A stretch of DNA of 6,484 bases from Gammaproteobacteria bacterium (GTDB taxonomy: Bacteria; Pseudomonadota; Gammaproteobacteria; Nitrosococcales; Methylophagaceae): contig QNEY01000101.1 of the NCBI GenBank assembly GCA_003645385.1, positions 1-6,484 on the forward strand. Reading direction: 5' to 3'. Position 1 is the stretch's first letter. Every line of letters starts with the position of its first letter. The notes under the pieces are model-generated. The model ran no database searches. It was not told where the DNA came from and worked only from the letters and a program-made list of their open reading frames with translations. This document shows, in pieces, positions 1-6,322 of this stretch. Both the position numbers and the translations under genes were made by a program.

Positions 1-27
1 CCGGAATATAGGTTGAGGCAATGCCTT

Positions 28-32
28 AAGGA
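28..32 (+). promoter_or_regulatory. Shine-Dalgarno for lptD, deciding the start
   Basis: AAGGA lies five bases before the ATG at 38. An in-frame ATG at 32 overlaps this motif and would have no properly spaced ribosome binding site (the nearest other purine run, GAGG at 15-18, is 13 bases away). The ATG at 38 is therefore the better start. Confidence 0.6.
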
Positions 33-37
33 TGGTC

Positions 38-2263
38 ATGCGCAAACTGATTATTTTTTCTGCAGTTACATTATCCTGTTTTTATTCTATGGTTGAAGCA
101 GAGTCAGATTGGCAGTATTGCGATATCACTGTTGATACAGGTTTCTTACCTTTTGTGGCTAACCCTGAAGAAAGTGCGATTGATGTAAAAGCAGATAATG
201 CACAAGTAGTTGAAGATGGTACTTCTGTCTTCACAGGTGATGTTATTGTTGAGCGAGGTGGGCAAGAACTTAAAGCAGATCGAGTCACCTATAATCAAGT
301 GTCTGGCGATGTAACTGCTCAAGATAATATACGATTACGTGATAGTGAGATTATTCTTGATGCTGAGCAAATAGAATGGTCCTTATCTAAAGAAGAGGGT
401 GTTTTGTTTAATGCCGAATATCGGTTGCGTGAAAGTCATGCCCGAGGTGAGGCTTCTTATGTACACCGTGTACACCGCCAAGGTGAAGTACGTACCGATC
501 TTGAAGATGCAACCTACACGACCTGTACTCAGGGTGATGATGCTTGGTTGTTAGCAGCCTCAGAAGTTAATTTAAATCATGAGGAAGCAGTAGGGACAGC
601 CAAAGGTGTTGTAATTCGGTTGGCTGATTACCCTGTTTTCTATACACCATATATTAGTTTTCCGTTGAATGATGAACGTAAATCTGGATTTTTAATTCCA
701 ACGGTCGGTAGTACAGATAAGACTGGTTTTGATATTGCTACCCCTTATTATTGGAATATTGCACCCGATATGGATGCCACTATTACGCCTCGATATATGT
801 CTGATCGTGGGTTAATGCTAATTGGTGAATATCGTCATTTGACTGAACGTAGTCAAGGTAAAATAGGAGCAGGTTTCTTATCCAGCGATAGTATGAAGGA
901 GGATGGTTCAAATTTAAATCCTAATTATGAAGAAGATCGAAACCATTTCACTATGCAGAATACCAGTAATTTTTCATCACGCTGGACAAGCAATATTGAC
1001 TATAACTATGTATCAGACGACGAATATTTAGAAGATTTTGGAAAAACCCTGAGTTTCGCGAGTACAACCCATCTTAACCGGAAGGTTGATGTGAATTATT
1101 CTGGTAATAACTGGGATTTCATTGGTCGCCTGCAAGGCTTTCAAACTTTGACTGATGTTGACGACCCATACAAACGATTGCCCCAATTATTATTACGAGG
1201 CTCATTGCCAGATCAAGCTATGGGGCTTACTTATGGTTTAACTACTGAATATGTTGATTTCGACCATAATGACAAAGTTTCTGGTAAGCGATTTGATTTG
1301 GAACCATCTGTAAGTTTACCGTTAGAATCTGTGTCGGGCTTTGTAATTCCACGTGTAGCATTACGCCATACTCGATATGATTTGTATGATAACGTTACTA
1401 ACGGAATAGATGACACGCCTACCCGAACTTTACCTGTTACTAGTATAGATAGTGGTTTGTTTTTTGAACGTGAGTCAGGTGATTACACTCATACATTAGA
1501 GCCACGCGCTTTTTATCTCTATATTCCTGAACGTGATCAATCAGATATACCAGTTTTTGATACTGGTTCGAAGACATTTAATACGGGGCAGTTATTTGCA
1601 TATAACCGATTTTCAGGTAGTGACCGTGTTGGTGATGCTAATCAACTCTCTTTATCGTTAACATCTAGATTGATCGATCAGCAAACAGGTCGTGAAAATC
1701 TTCGTGTCAGTCTAGGACAAATACAGTACTTCAGTGATCGTGATGTGGTGCTTCCTGGTGATGCAGTTGAGACTAGTTCAGGTTCTGATATGTTGGCTGA
1801 AATTGTAGCGGCAATAACCGATGAGTGGTCTATTGGTAGCGAGATTCAGTGGAATCCACACAGTGCTACATCTAATATGTCAGCTATAGAAATGCGTTAT
1901 CGTGGTGATAATGATCGCTTGTTGACCATGTCTCACCGTTATCGCCGTGACGATGTGACTAATTTGGAAGGATTAGAGCAAATTGATATTTCAGGTCGTA
2001 TGCCATTTAATAAAAATTGGAGTGTAGTGGGCCGATTTTATAGATCCTTAAAGGAATCTCGAACATTAGAATCATTGGCAGGGATTGAATATCAAAGCTG
2101 CTGTTGGGCGACACGATTGATTGCCAGAGATTATGTTAGTAACGTGGAAGACGATGACCGAAATTTGGCAATATTTTTTCAAATAGAATTAAAAGGCTTA
2201 GGCAACTTCGGTCAAAATACTCAAGATGTATTAGAGAATAGTATTTTAGGCTATGGGTCATAA
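38..2263 (+). CDS. lptD: LPS-assembly outer-membrane protein LptD
   Basis: LptD, with the lipoprotein LptE, forms the outer-membrane translocon that receives lipopolysaccharide from the LptA periplasmic bridge and inserts it into the outer leaflet. From ATG 38 the protein has 741 residues, close to the 784 of E. coli. A signal peptide covers about residues 1-21 (positively charged MRK, hydrophobic stretch, then VEA before ESDW). An OstA/LptA-like beta-jellyroll domain follows (about 48-150, including DNAQVVEDGTSVFTGDVIVERG). The rest (about 190-741) is the C-terminal beta-barrel, rich in alternating aromatic and polar strands. Four mature-protein cysteines occur where the family has them: Cys28, Cys163 (TYTTCTQGDD) and the adjacent pair Cys688-Cys689 (YQSCCWATRL). 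By family knowledge these form the two non-consecutive disulfides needed for activity. No frameshift or truncation is seen. It is followed by surA, whose product helps fold LptD in E. coli. An alternative start at 32 adds only two residues. Confidence 0.96.
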   Translation: MRKLIIFSAVTLSCFYSMVEAESDWQYCDITVDTGFLPFVANPEESAIDVKADNAQVVEDGTSVFTGDVIVERGGQELKADRVTYNQVSGDVTAQDNIRLRDSEIILDAEQIEWSLSKEEGVLFNAEYRLRESHARGEASYVHRVHRQGEVRTDLEDATYTTCTQGDDAWLLAASEVNLNHEEAVGTAKGVVIRLADYPVFYTPYISFPLNDERKSGFLIPTVGSTDKTGFDIATPYYWNIAPDMDATITPRYMSDRGLMLIGEYRHLTERSQGKIGAGFLSSDSMKEDGSNLNPNYEEDRNHFTMQNTSNFSSRWTSNIDYNYVSDDEYLEDFGKTLSFASTTHLNRKVDVNYSGNNWDFIGRLQGFQTLTDVDDPYKRLPQLLLRGSLPDQAMGLTYGLTTEYVDFDHNDKVSGKRFDLEPSVSLPLESVSGFVIPRVALRHTRYDLYDNVTNGIDDTPTRTLPVTSIDSGLFFERESGDYTHTLEPRAFYLYIPERDQSDIPVFDTGSKTFNTGQLFAYNRFSGSDRVGDANQLSLSLTSRLIDQQTGRENLRVSLGQIQYFSDRDVVLPGDAVETSSGSDMLAEIVAAITDEWSIGSEIQWNPHSATSNMSAIEMRYRGDNDRLLTMSHRYRRDDVTNLEGLEQIDISGRMPFNKNWSVVGRFYRSLKESRTLESLAGIEYQSCCWATRLIARDYVSNVEDDDRNLAIFFQIELKGLGNFGQNTQDVLENSILGYGS

Positions 2264-2307
2264 AATAAAATTGAACTAGCTTGTCTACTTGCTGTCTTTG
2301 TCTAGTG

Positions 2308-2325
2308 ATAACTACACATAGTTAT
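2308..2325. repeat. AT-rich inverted repeat after lptD, possible weak terminator
   Basis: Perfect 7-bp arms, ATAACTA (2308-2314) and TAGTTAT (2319-2325), flank the loop CACA, about 45 bp after the lptD stop. The stem has only one G-C pair per arm and is followed by just two more T residues. As an intrinsic terminator it would be weak. It could instead be a protein-binding site. Confidence 0.3.
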
Positions 2326-2339
2326 TTAATATATAAATA

Positions 2340-2374
2340 ATTTTAAAATGCATTCGAATCGTACATTTTAAAAT
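2340..2374. repeat. Perfect 11-bp inverted repeat overlapping the surA promoter
   Basis: ATTTTAAAATG (2340-2350) and its exact reverse complement CATTTTAAAAT (2364-2374) flank a 13-bp spacer that contains the 8-bp palindrome ATTCGAAT (2352-2359). Because the core ATTTTAAAAT is itself palindromic, the arms also read as a 12-bp direct repeat (ATTTTAAAATGC at 2340 and 2365) with a 25-bp period. The right arm lies between the -35 and -10 positions of the putative surA promoter, which fits an operator for a dimeric regulator. That role is inferred; a chance AT-rich structure remains possible. Confidence 0.45.
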
Positions 2375-2388
2375 GCGAAAGGTATAAT
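2360..2388 (+). promoter_or_regulatory. Putative sigma-70 promoter of surA-pdxA
   Basis: A consensus -10 TATAAT (2383-2388), followed by GCGCGCG, sits 31 bp before the surA start. With a 17-bp spacer the -35 would be CGTACA (2360-2365), which matches TTGACA only in its last three bases. This suggests a promoter that needs an activator or the AT-rich upstream sequence. Transcription would begin near 2394-2396 and give a leader of only about 24 nt. Confidence 0.55.
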
Positions 2389-2394
2389 GCGCGC

Positions 2395-2418
2395 GTTAAC
2401 TTTTTTTTTGGGTTTTTC
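2395..2418 (+). promoter_or_regulatory. Pyrimidine-rich surA leader without Shine-Dalgarno
   Basis: The presumed 5' leader contains the palindrome GTTAAC (2395-2400), a run of nine T (2401-2409), GGG, then TTTTTC directly before the ATG. There is no AGGA or GAGG-like ribosome binding site. U-rich leaders can be recognised by ribosomal protein S1, and a T9 tract near the start of a transcript can cause polymerase slippage. Both roles are inferred. Confidence 0.4.
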
Positions 2419-3687
2419 ATGATTAGAATTTTACTGTTGGCCTTATTTCTGATTGGCTCAGTTTGTGCTGAACCATTAGATCGTATCGTTGCTGTGGTAG
2501 ACGATGATGTGCTTCTGGAAAGTGAACTTGTGGAAATGGAGCGTACTGTTATACAGCGACTTCGCCAACGCGATGCCGCAATGCCGCCACCGGATGTTTT
2601 ACGCAAACAAGTATTAGAACGTCTTATTCTTCAGAAGTTACAAATACAAAGGGCTTCAAGAATTGGTGTTCGAGTTGGAGATGATGCACTAAATGCAGCT
2701 CTTCGTCAGATTGCTGATAATAATAATTTAACACTACGTGAGTTCCGTAATGCTTTAGAACAAGATGGTTATGACTTTATTACTTTTCGTGAAACGATTC
2801 GTGAAGATATGATCATCAGTCGTTTGCGCAAGAGTCAGGTAGAAGACCGTATCGTAGTATCTGACCGTGAAATTGATAATTTTTTGGCAACACAGTCCGT
2901 CCAAAAAGGGGGGGGGGATGAGGAATATCATCTATTACATATCCTGATTAGTGTGCCTGAAGCAGCCTTACCAGAACTAGTACAAATTTCACAAGCAAAA
3001 TTAAATCAGGTACAAACTTTACTAAACGATGGTACTGATTTTTCTGAAGTTGCATCAAGTTATTCAGATGGACAGAATGCATTAGAAGGTGGTGACTTGG
3101 GGTGGCGAAAACAGGGTGAACTGCCATCATTATTTGCTGAGGTGGTACCAACGTTATCTATTTCTGAAGTGAGCGATGTTATTCGTAGTGGTAGTGGCTT
3201 TCATTTGGTGAAATTAGTGGACAAAAAAAGTGGTGAGGTTCATTTAGTTAAACAAACATTAGCTAGTCACATCCTTATAAAGACAAATGAATTAACAACT
3301 GATAAAGATGCAGAGACTAGGTTGAGCCAATTGCGAGAGCGTATATTAAATGGTGAAGACTTTGCTGAATTAGCCCGTTCTAATTCAGATGATACCGGTT
3401 CAGCAATTGAAGGCGGAAGCCTTGGTTGGAGTAGTCCAGGAGCGATGGTTCCTGAATTTGAAGAAGAAATGAATTCCTTGTCTGATGGTGAAGTCAGTGA
3501 GGTATTTAAAAGTCGTTTTGGTTGGCATATTATTAAGGTATACGAACGACGCGAAGAAAATATGGCAGAAGAATTTAATCGTGGGAAAGCACGAGAACAA
3601 ATTCGTAAGCGAAAAATTTCAGATGAATTAGAAAGTTGGCTACGCCAACTACGAGATGAATCACATGTTGAGTATCGCAACCTTTGA
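2419..3687 (+). CDS. surA: Periplasmic chaperone / peptidyl-prolyl isomerase SurA
   Basis: SurA binds unfolded outer-membrane proteins in the periplasm and hands them to the BAM complex; it also has parvulin-type prolyl isomerase domains. The 422-residue product matches the 428 of E. coli. Order: signal peptide about 1-17 (MIRILLLALFLIGSVCA, then EPLD); helical N-terminal chaperone domain about 18-160 (DRIVAVVDDDVLLESEL, typical SurA N domain); first parvulin domain about 168-270 (HLLHILISVPE...GGDLGWR...GFHLVKLVD); second parvulin domain about 281-377 (SHILIKTNE...EGGSLGWSSPGAMVPEFE...FGWHIIKVYERR); C-terminal helix about 385-415 that packs on the N domain in the family. The start ATG follows the signal-peptide logic although it lacks a Shine-Dalgarno. 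Oddity: residues 164-166 are three GGG-encoded glycines within a run of ten G in the variable linker before parvulin 1. The stop codon overlaps the pdxA start. Confidence 0.96.
   Translation: MIRILLLALFLIGSVCAEPLDRIVAVVDDDVLLESELVEMERTVIQRLRQRDAAMPPPDVLRKQVLERLILQKLQIQRASRIGVRVGDDALNAALRQIADNNNLTLREFRNALEQDGYDFITFRETIREDMIISRLRKSQVEDRIVVSDREIDNFLATQSVQKGGGDEEYHLLHILISVPEAALPELVQISQAKLNQVQTLLNDGTDFSEVASSYSDGQNALEGGDLGWRKQGELPSLFAEVVPTLSISEVSDVIRSGSGFHLVKLVDKKSGEVHLVKQTLASHILIKTNELTTDKDAETRLSQLRERILNGEDFAELARSNSDDTGSAIEGGSLGWSSPGAMVPEFEEEMNSLSDGEVSEVFKSRFGWHIIKVYERREENMAEEFNRGKAREQIRKRKISDELESWLRQLRDESHVEYRNL
2908..2917 (+). repeat. Homopolymeric G10 tract within surA
   Basis: Ten consecutive G, preceded by AAAAA, encode Gly164-Gly166 and the first base of Asp167. 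Reading the downstream sequence in the other frames, one extra G gives GGA TGA, a stop directly after the tract. One fewer G gives ATG AGG AAT ATC and then a stop at 2945-2947. Either slip leaves only the N-terminal domain. The tract is visible directly; whether it varies in length in the population is unknown. Confidence 0.85.
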
Positions 3688-4679
3688 GCAGTTGTTCACG
3701 AATTGCTATAACAGCTGGTGAACCTGCAGGTATCGGTCCCGAACTTTGTGTTCAAATAGCACGACATCAATACAAATGTGAATTAGTAGTGGTTGCCGAT
3801 CCGGTTTTATTGAGGCAACGAGCTGATAGCTTGGGCTTATCTATTGAGTTTGAACAGGTTGATTTAAAACAACCTGCAACAGCTTCCCCAGCAGGTGTGG
3901 TTCGTTATTTACCTATTGAACTGGAGGTGGCAAGTCAAGCAGGTATCTTAGATAGCCGAAACGCGACCTATGTTTTGAAGACATTACAAATAGCGCTAGA
4001 TGGCTGCTTATCTGGAAAGTTTGCAGCAATGGTTACTGCACCAGTTCATAAAGGTATTATCAATGAAGCCAATATTGCTTTCACTGGCCATACCGAATTT
4101 TTAGCCAATGGTGCCAATGTTGAAAAGGTTGTTATGATGCTTGCAACACCATCGTTAAGGGTGGCACTGGCAACAACACATTTACCCTTAGCCGCCGTGA
4201 GTGCTGCTATTGACCATCAATCGCTATCCCAAGTCATTGCTATTCTAAATCAAACAATGAAAGAGCAGTTTGGAATTAAGAGGCCACGAATCGCAGTATG
4301 CGGTTTAAATCCTCATGCTGGAGAGAATGGTCATTTAGGGCGTGAAGAAATTGATGTAATTAACCCTGTTATTGAACAATTTAAACAACAAGGATTAGGT
4401 ATTTCAGGTCCTTGGCCTGCAGACACTGTGTTTGTTGAAGATAATTTACAGGATTTTGATGTTGTTTTAGCTATGTATCATGATCAAGGCTTACCTGTAT
4501 TAAAACATCAGGGCTTTGGTAAAGCCGTCAATATTACTTTGGGTTTACCTTTTATTCGGACGTCTGTTGATCATGGAACGGCCTTAAACCTTGCTGGTTC
4601 AGGCCAAGCAAAAATTACTAGTTTACAAGCAGCGATTGAAGTGGCGCAGGCTATGATAAAAATCCAGAGGGTGCCATAA
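3684..4679 (+). CDS. pdxA: 4-hydroxythreonine-4-phosphate dehydrogenase PdxA
   Basis: PdxA oxidises 4-phosphohydroxy-L-threonine with NAD(P)+ in the DXP-dependent pathway to pyridoxal phosphate; the product, after decarboxylation, is condensed with deoxyxylulose phosphate by PdxJ. It is a cytoplasmic, metal-dependent homodimer. The 331-residue product has the family length (E. coli 329). Visible signatures are the N-terminal ITAGEPAGIGPE, the substrate-binding GHTEFLA (His136-Thr137), and the three metal-ligand histidines His166 (ATTHLPL), His211 (LNPHAGE) and His266 (YHDQGLPVLK), followed by SVDHGTALNLAG near the C terminus. The start is TTG at 3684; its TTGA overlaps the surA TGA stop by four bases. 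This start places ITAGEP at the usual distance from the N terminus, and the overlap implies translational coupling to surA. No other in-frame start lies before the conserved block. Confidence 0.96.
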   Translation: MSSCSRIAITAGEPAGIGPELCVQIARHQYKCELVVVADPVLLRQRADSLGLSIEFEQVDLKQPATASPAGVVRYLPIELEVASQAGILDSRNATYVLKTLQIALDGCLSGKFAAMVTAPVHKGIINEANIAFTGHTEFLANGANVEKVVMMLATPSLRVALATTHLPLAAVSAAIDHQSLSQVIAILNQTMKEQFGIKRPRIAVCGLNPHAGENGHLGREEIDVINPVIEQFKQQGLGISGPWPADTVFVEDNLQDFDVVLAMYHDQGLPVLKHQGFGKAVNITLGLPFIRTSVDHGTALNLAGSGQAKITSLQAAIEVAQAMIKIQRVP

Positions 4680-4693
4680 GTCAGTCAAAACAT

Positions 4694-4706
4694 TAGCTAA
4701 GAGCTA
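4694..4706. repeat. Small inverted repeat after pdxA
   Basis: TAGCT (4694-4698) and AGCTA (4702-4706) flank AAG, 15 bp after the pdxA stop. The stem is short and no T-run follows, so it is not a convincing terminator. It lies in the 89-bp gap before the lpxC-like remnant, where no intact gene is seen. Confidence 0.2.
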
Positions 4707-4768
4707 GGATATATTGTAGAAAAAACCCTTCTCTTACATAAAGATACCATATTATTCAATAAGGCAGG

Positions 4769-5221
4769 TTGCTACGAAATCTGACTGGTGATGATGGCAC
4801 TGGTATGTTTTTCCGTCGTAAAGATGTCAATAGCCAGTCTGACTTAATTGCTGCACGTTGGTATAAAGTGAGTGATACTTCCTTGTCAACAGTACTGACT
4901 AATCGTTTTGGAACCTCAATTTCAACAGTTGAACACTTAATGGCGGCATTGAAGTTGTGTAACATTGATAATTTGGAAGTGGATGGTCCGGAAATTCCCA
5001 TTATGGATGGTAGTGCCAGACCATTTGTAGAAGTCATACAAAGTATTGGTACCAGACCGACTAATACCGCCAGAAAAGCAATCTGGATACATAAGAAAAT
5101 TGAAGTACGTGATGGTGATCGAATTACTTCATTATTGATGATATGGATGTCAGTACCATTGTGCATTTATGAACAATGTATAGTCGGGTCACTTTATTGG
5201 TTGGTTTTGTTGTTGGTATAA
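4769..5221 (+). pseudogene. lpxC: Truncated lpxC-like remnant (UDP-3-O-acyl-GlcNAc deacetylase, N-terminal half)
   Basis: LpxC is the zinc deacetylase that commits UDP-3-O-acyl-GlcNAc to lipid A synthesis. Residues about 10-119 of this 150-codon frame resemble LpxC domain I: GTGMFFRRKD, then VSDTSLSTVLTN, ISTVEHLMAAL (the Glu-His pair with the first zinc-ligand histidine), NIDN, VDGPEIPIMDGSARPFVE and KKIEVRDGDRI. Three defects are visible. First, the opening 20 or so residues of the family, with the GVGLHSG-type motif, are absent in this frame because a TAA lies at 4760-4762 and the only upstream start is TTG 4769. Second, two residues are missing between IDN and EVDGPEIP compared with typical LpxC. 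Third, homology ends near 5125 and the frame continues as an unrelated hydrophobic tail to TAA 5219, so the second domain with the other zinc-ligand residues is gone. The expected length is about 300 residues. It is almost certainly non-functional as a deacetylase; a stable short protein is possible but unlikely. Confidence 0.8.
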
Positions 5222-5222
5222 T
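5214..5222 (+). promoter_or_regulatory. Putative extended -10 promoter upstream of rsmA
   Basis: TGGTATAAT is a perfect extended -10 (TGnTATAAT), about 100 bp before the rsmA start and overlapping the end of the lpxC-like frame. No good -35 is seen at 17 bp (TTATTG), which extended -10 promoters can tolerate. A second, weaker candidate is TGGATA (5269-5274) with TATAGT (5292-5297), 17 bp apart. Either could drive rsmA independently of surA-pdxA after the insertion of the lpxC-like sequence. Confidence 0.4.
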
Positions 5223-5320
5223 TATCAAAATTTACCGATGTGAATATCGGAGCTATAGGTAGTTTCTGTGGATAAAATCACTTTTGGGTTGTATAGTTGC
5301 TTGATAATAAAGAGTTTTAT

Positions 5321-6130
5321 ATGGAGAGCACGTTGATTCATAAAGCAAGGAAACGTTTCGGTCAGAACTTTTTACATGACCAGCATGTTATTTCTGATAT
5401 TGTGGCTGCGATTGATCCACAGCCAGGTCAGCATTTGGTTGAAATTGGTCCCGGACGAGCCGCATTAACGGTTCCATTATTACAAAGTTGTGATCAGCTT
5501 GATGTAATAGAGCTTGACCGTGACTTGGTACCTTTATTACAGGCTAAGTTGGCTGGATTTCCACATTTAACAATTCATCAAGCTGATGCCCTGGCTTTTG
5601 ACTACTCTTCATTAGTTGAACGGGGTGAGAAATTGCGTGTTATTGGAAATTTACCCTATAACATCACCACACCATTATTATTCCATTTGCTGTCACAAGC
5701 TTCGTATGTTGAAGATATGTGTTTTATGTTACAGCGTGAAGTTGTCGAGCGAATTTGTGCGCAACCAGGGTCTAAAACCTATGGTCGATTAAGTATCATG
5801 GTGCAATATCAATGTGAAGCAGTTCTTTTGTTTATTGTGCCACCTGAGGCATTTGATCCAATACCTAAAGTAGAGTCAGCAATCATTTATTTACGACCAC
5901 TTGATAGGTTTGTTGGTGGTGACGTCCCAATTGATGCACTCAATACAGTGGTCACTAAAGCCTTCTCACAGCGTCGAAAAACCATTTCTAACACACTGAA
6001 AAACATAGTGTCTCAATCTGTTCTACAAGCAGAGAATATTGATTTACAACAACGTCCGGAGACAATTAGTGTCAAACAATATGTTGCAATTACTCGAGCA
6101 TGGCTGACAGAAAAAGAGGTAAGTAATTGA
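5321..6130 (+). CDS. rsmA: 16S rRNA (adenine1518-N6/adenine1519-N6)-dimethyltransferase RsmA (KsgA)
   Basis: RsmA uses S-adenosylmethionine to dimethylate two adjacent adenines in the 3'-terminal hairpin of 16S rRNA, a late 30S assembly checkpoint; loss gives kasugamycin resistance. From ATG 5321 the protein has 269 residues (E. coli 273). Signatures: RKRFGQNFLHD (10-20), SAM-binding motif I VEIGPGRAALT (40-50), the acidic Glu64 (VIELDRD) and Asp89 (QADAL) that contact SAM in the family, catalytic NLPYNIT (110-116), and the C-terminal PPEAFDPIPKVESA and FSQRRKTISNTL blocks. The ATG is chosen because AAAGAG (5308-5313) is spaced seven bases upstream; a TTG at 5297 would add eight residues without similarity. 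In many gammaproteobacteria rsmA directly follows pdxA and precedes apaG. Here about 640 bp separate it from pdxA and no apaG follows. Confidence 0.96.
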   Translation: MESTLIHKARKRFGQNFLHDQHVISDIVAAIDPQPGQHLVEIGPGRAALTVPLLQSCDQLDVIELDRDLVPLLQAKLAGFPHLTIHQADALAFDYSSLVERGEKLRVIGNLPYNITTPLLFHLLSQASYVEDMCFMLQREVVERICAQPGSKTYGRLSIMVQYQCEAVLLFIVPPEAFDPIPKVESAIIYLRPLDRFVGGDVPIDALNTVVTKAFSQRRKTISNTLKNIVSQSVLQAENIDLQQRPETISVKQYVAITRAWLTEKEVSN

Positions 6131-6215
6131 TGATTTATTAAGGCATGATTTTTGATCTGAGGCCTGAATGTAGCCACAATACCCAAAGAGATTTTTGAAA
6201 AGCATGATTACTCTC

Positions 6216-6244
6216 TTGACACCTTGTTTTTGCTGTAGTTAGAT
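6216..6244 (+). promoter_or_regulatory. Putative promoter of the HU gene
   Basis: A perfect -35 TTGACA (6216-6221) is followed after 17 bp by TTAGAT (6239-6244), a poor -10. A separate -10-like TATAAC (6288-6293) lies closer to the gene without a clear -35. HU genes in enteric bacteria have several promoters, so both may be used. The 192-bp gap from 6131 to 6322 otherwise holds short direct repeats (GATTTTTGA at 6147 and 6190; GCATGATT at 6143 and 6202) and no gene I can support. Confidence 0.4.
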
Positions 6245-6293
6245 AGCTACTTCCCATGGGCAATGGGCTGATTAATGCTGCTGGGACTATAAC

Positions 6294-6307
6294 TATTATT
6301 AATAATA
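6294..6307. repeat. 14-bp AT palindrome upstream of the HU gene
   Basis: TATTATTAATAATA is a perfect palindrome ending three bases before the GAGG of the HU ribosome binding site. It directly follows the -10-like TATAAC, so it could lie around a transcription start or be an operator. It could also be a chance AT-only sequence. Confidence 0.25.
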
Positions 6308-6322
6308 ATGAGGAATTAAATT

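Noticed and set aside
16..26. Quasi-palindrome AGGCAATGCCT and a tiny ATG CCT TAA frame before lptD
   Set aside because: The stem would have a one-base loop and the frame has only two codons; too little to support a leader peptide or terminator.
461..473. Inverted repeat GTACACCGTGTAC inside lptD
   Set aside because: It encodes the in-frame residues VHRVHR within a well-conserved gene; coding constraint and chance explain it.
2281..2304. Repeated TTGTCTA after the lptD stop (2281 and 2298)
   Set aside because: Two 7-bp copies in AT-rich intergenic DNA are expected by chance; no array or further copies are seen.
3267..3680. 137-codon open frame on the - strand across surA
   Set aside because: It is the antisense shadow of the second parvulin domain and C terminus, rich in Ser and Arg with no recognisable family.
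4756..5166. 136-codon open frame on the - strand across the lpxC-like relic
   Set aside because: The + strand frame carries clear LpxC motifs; the opposite frame shows none and is its shadow.
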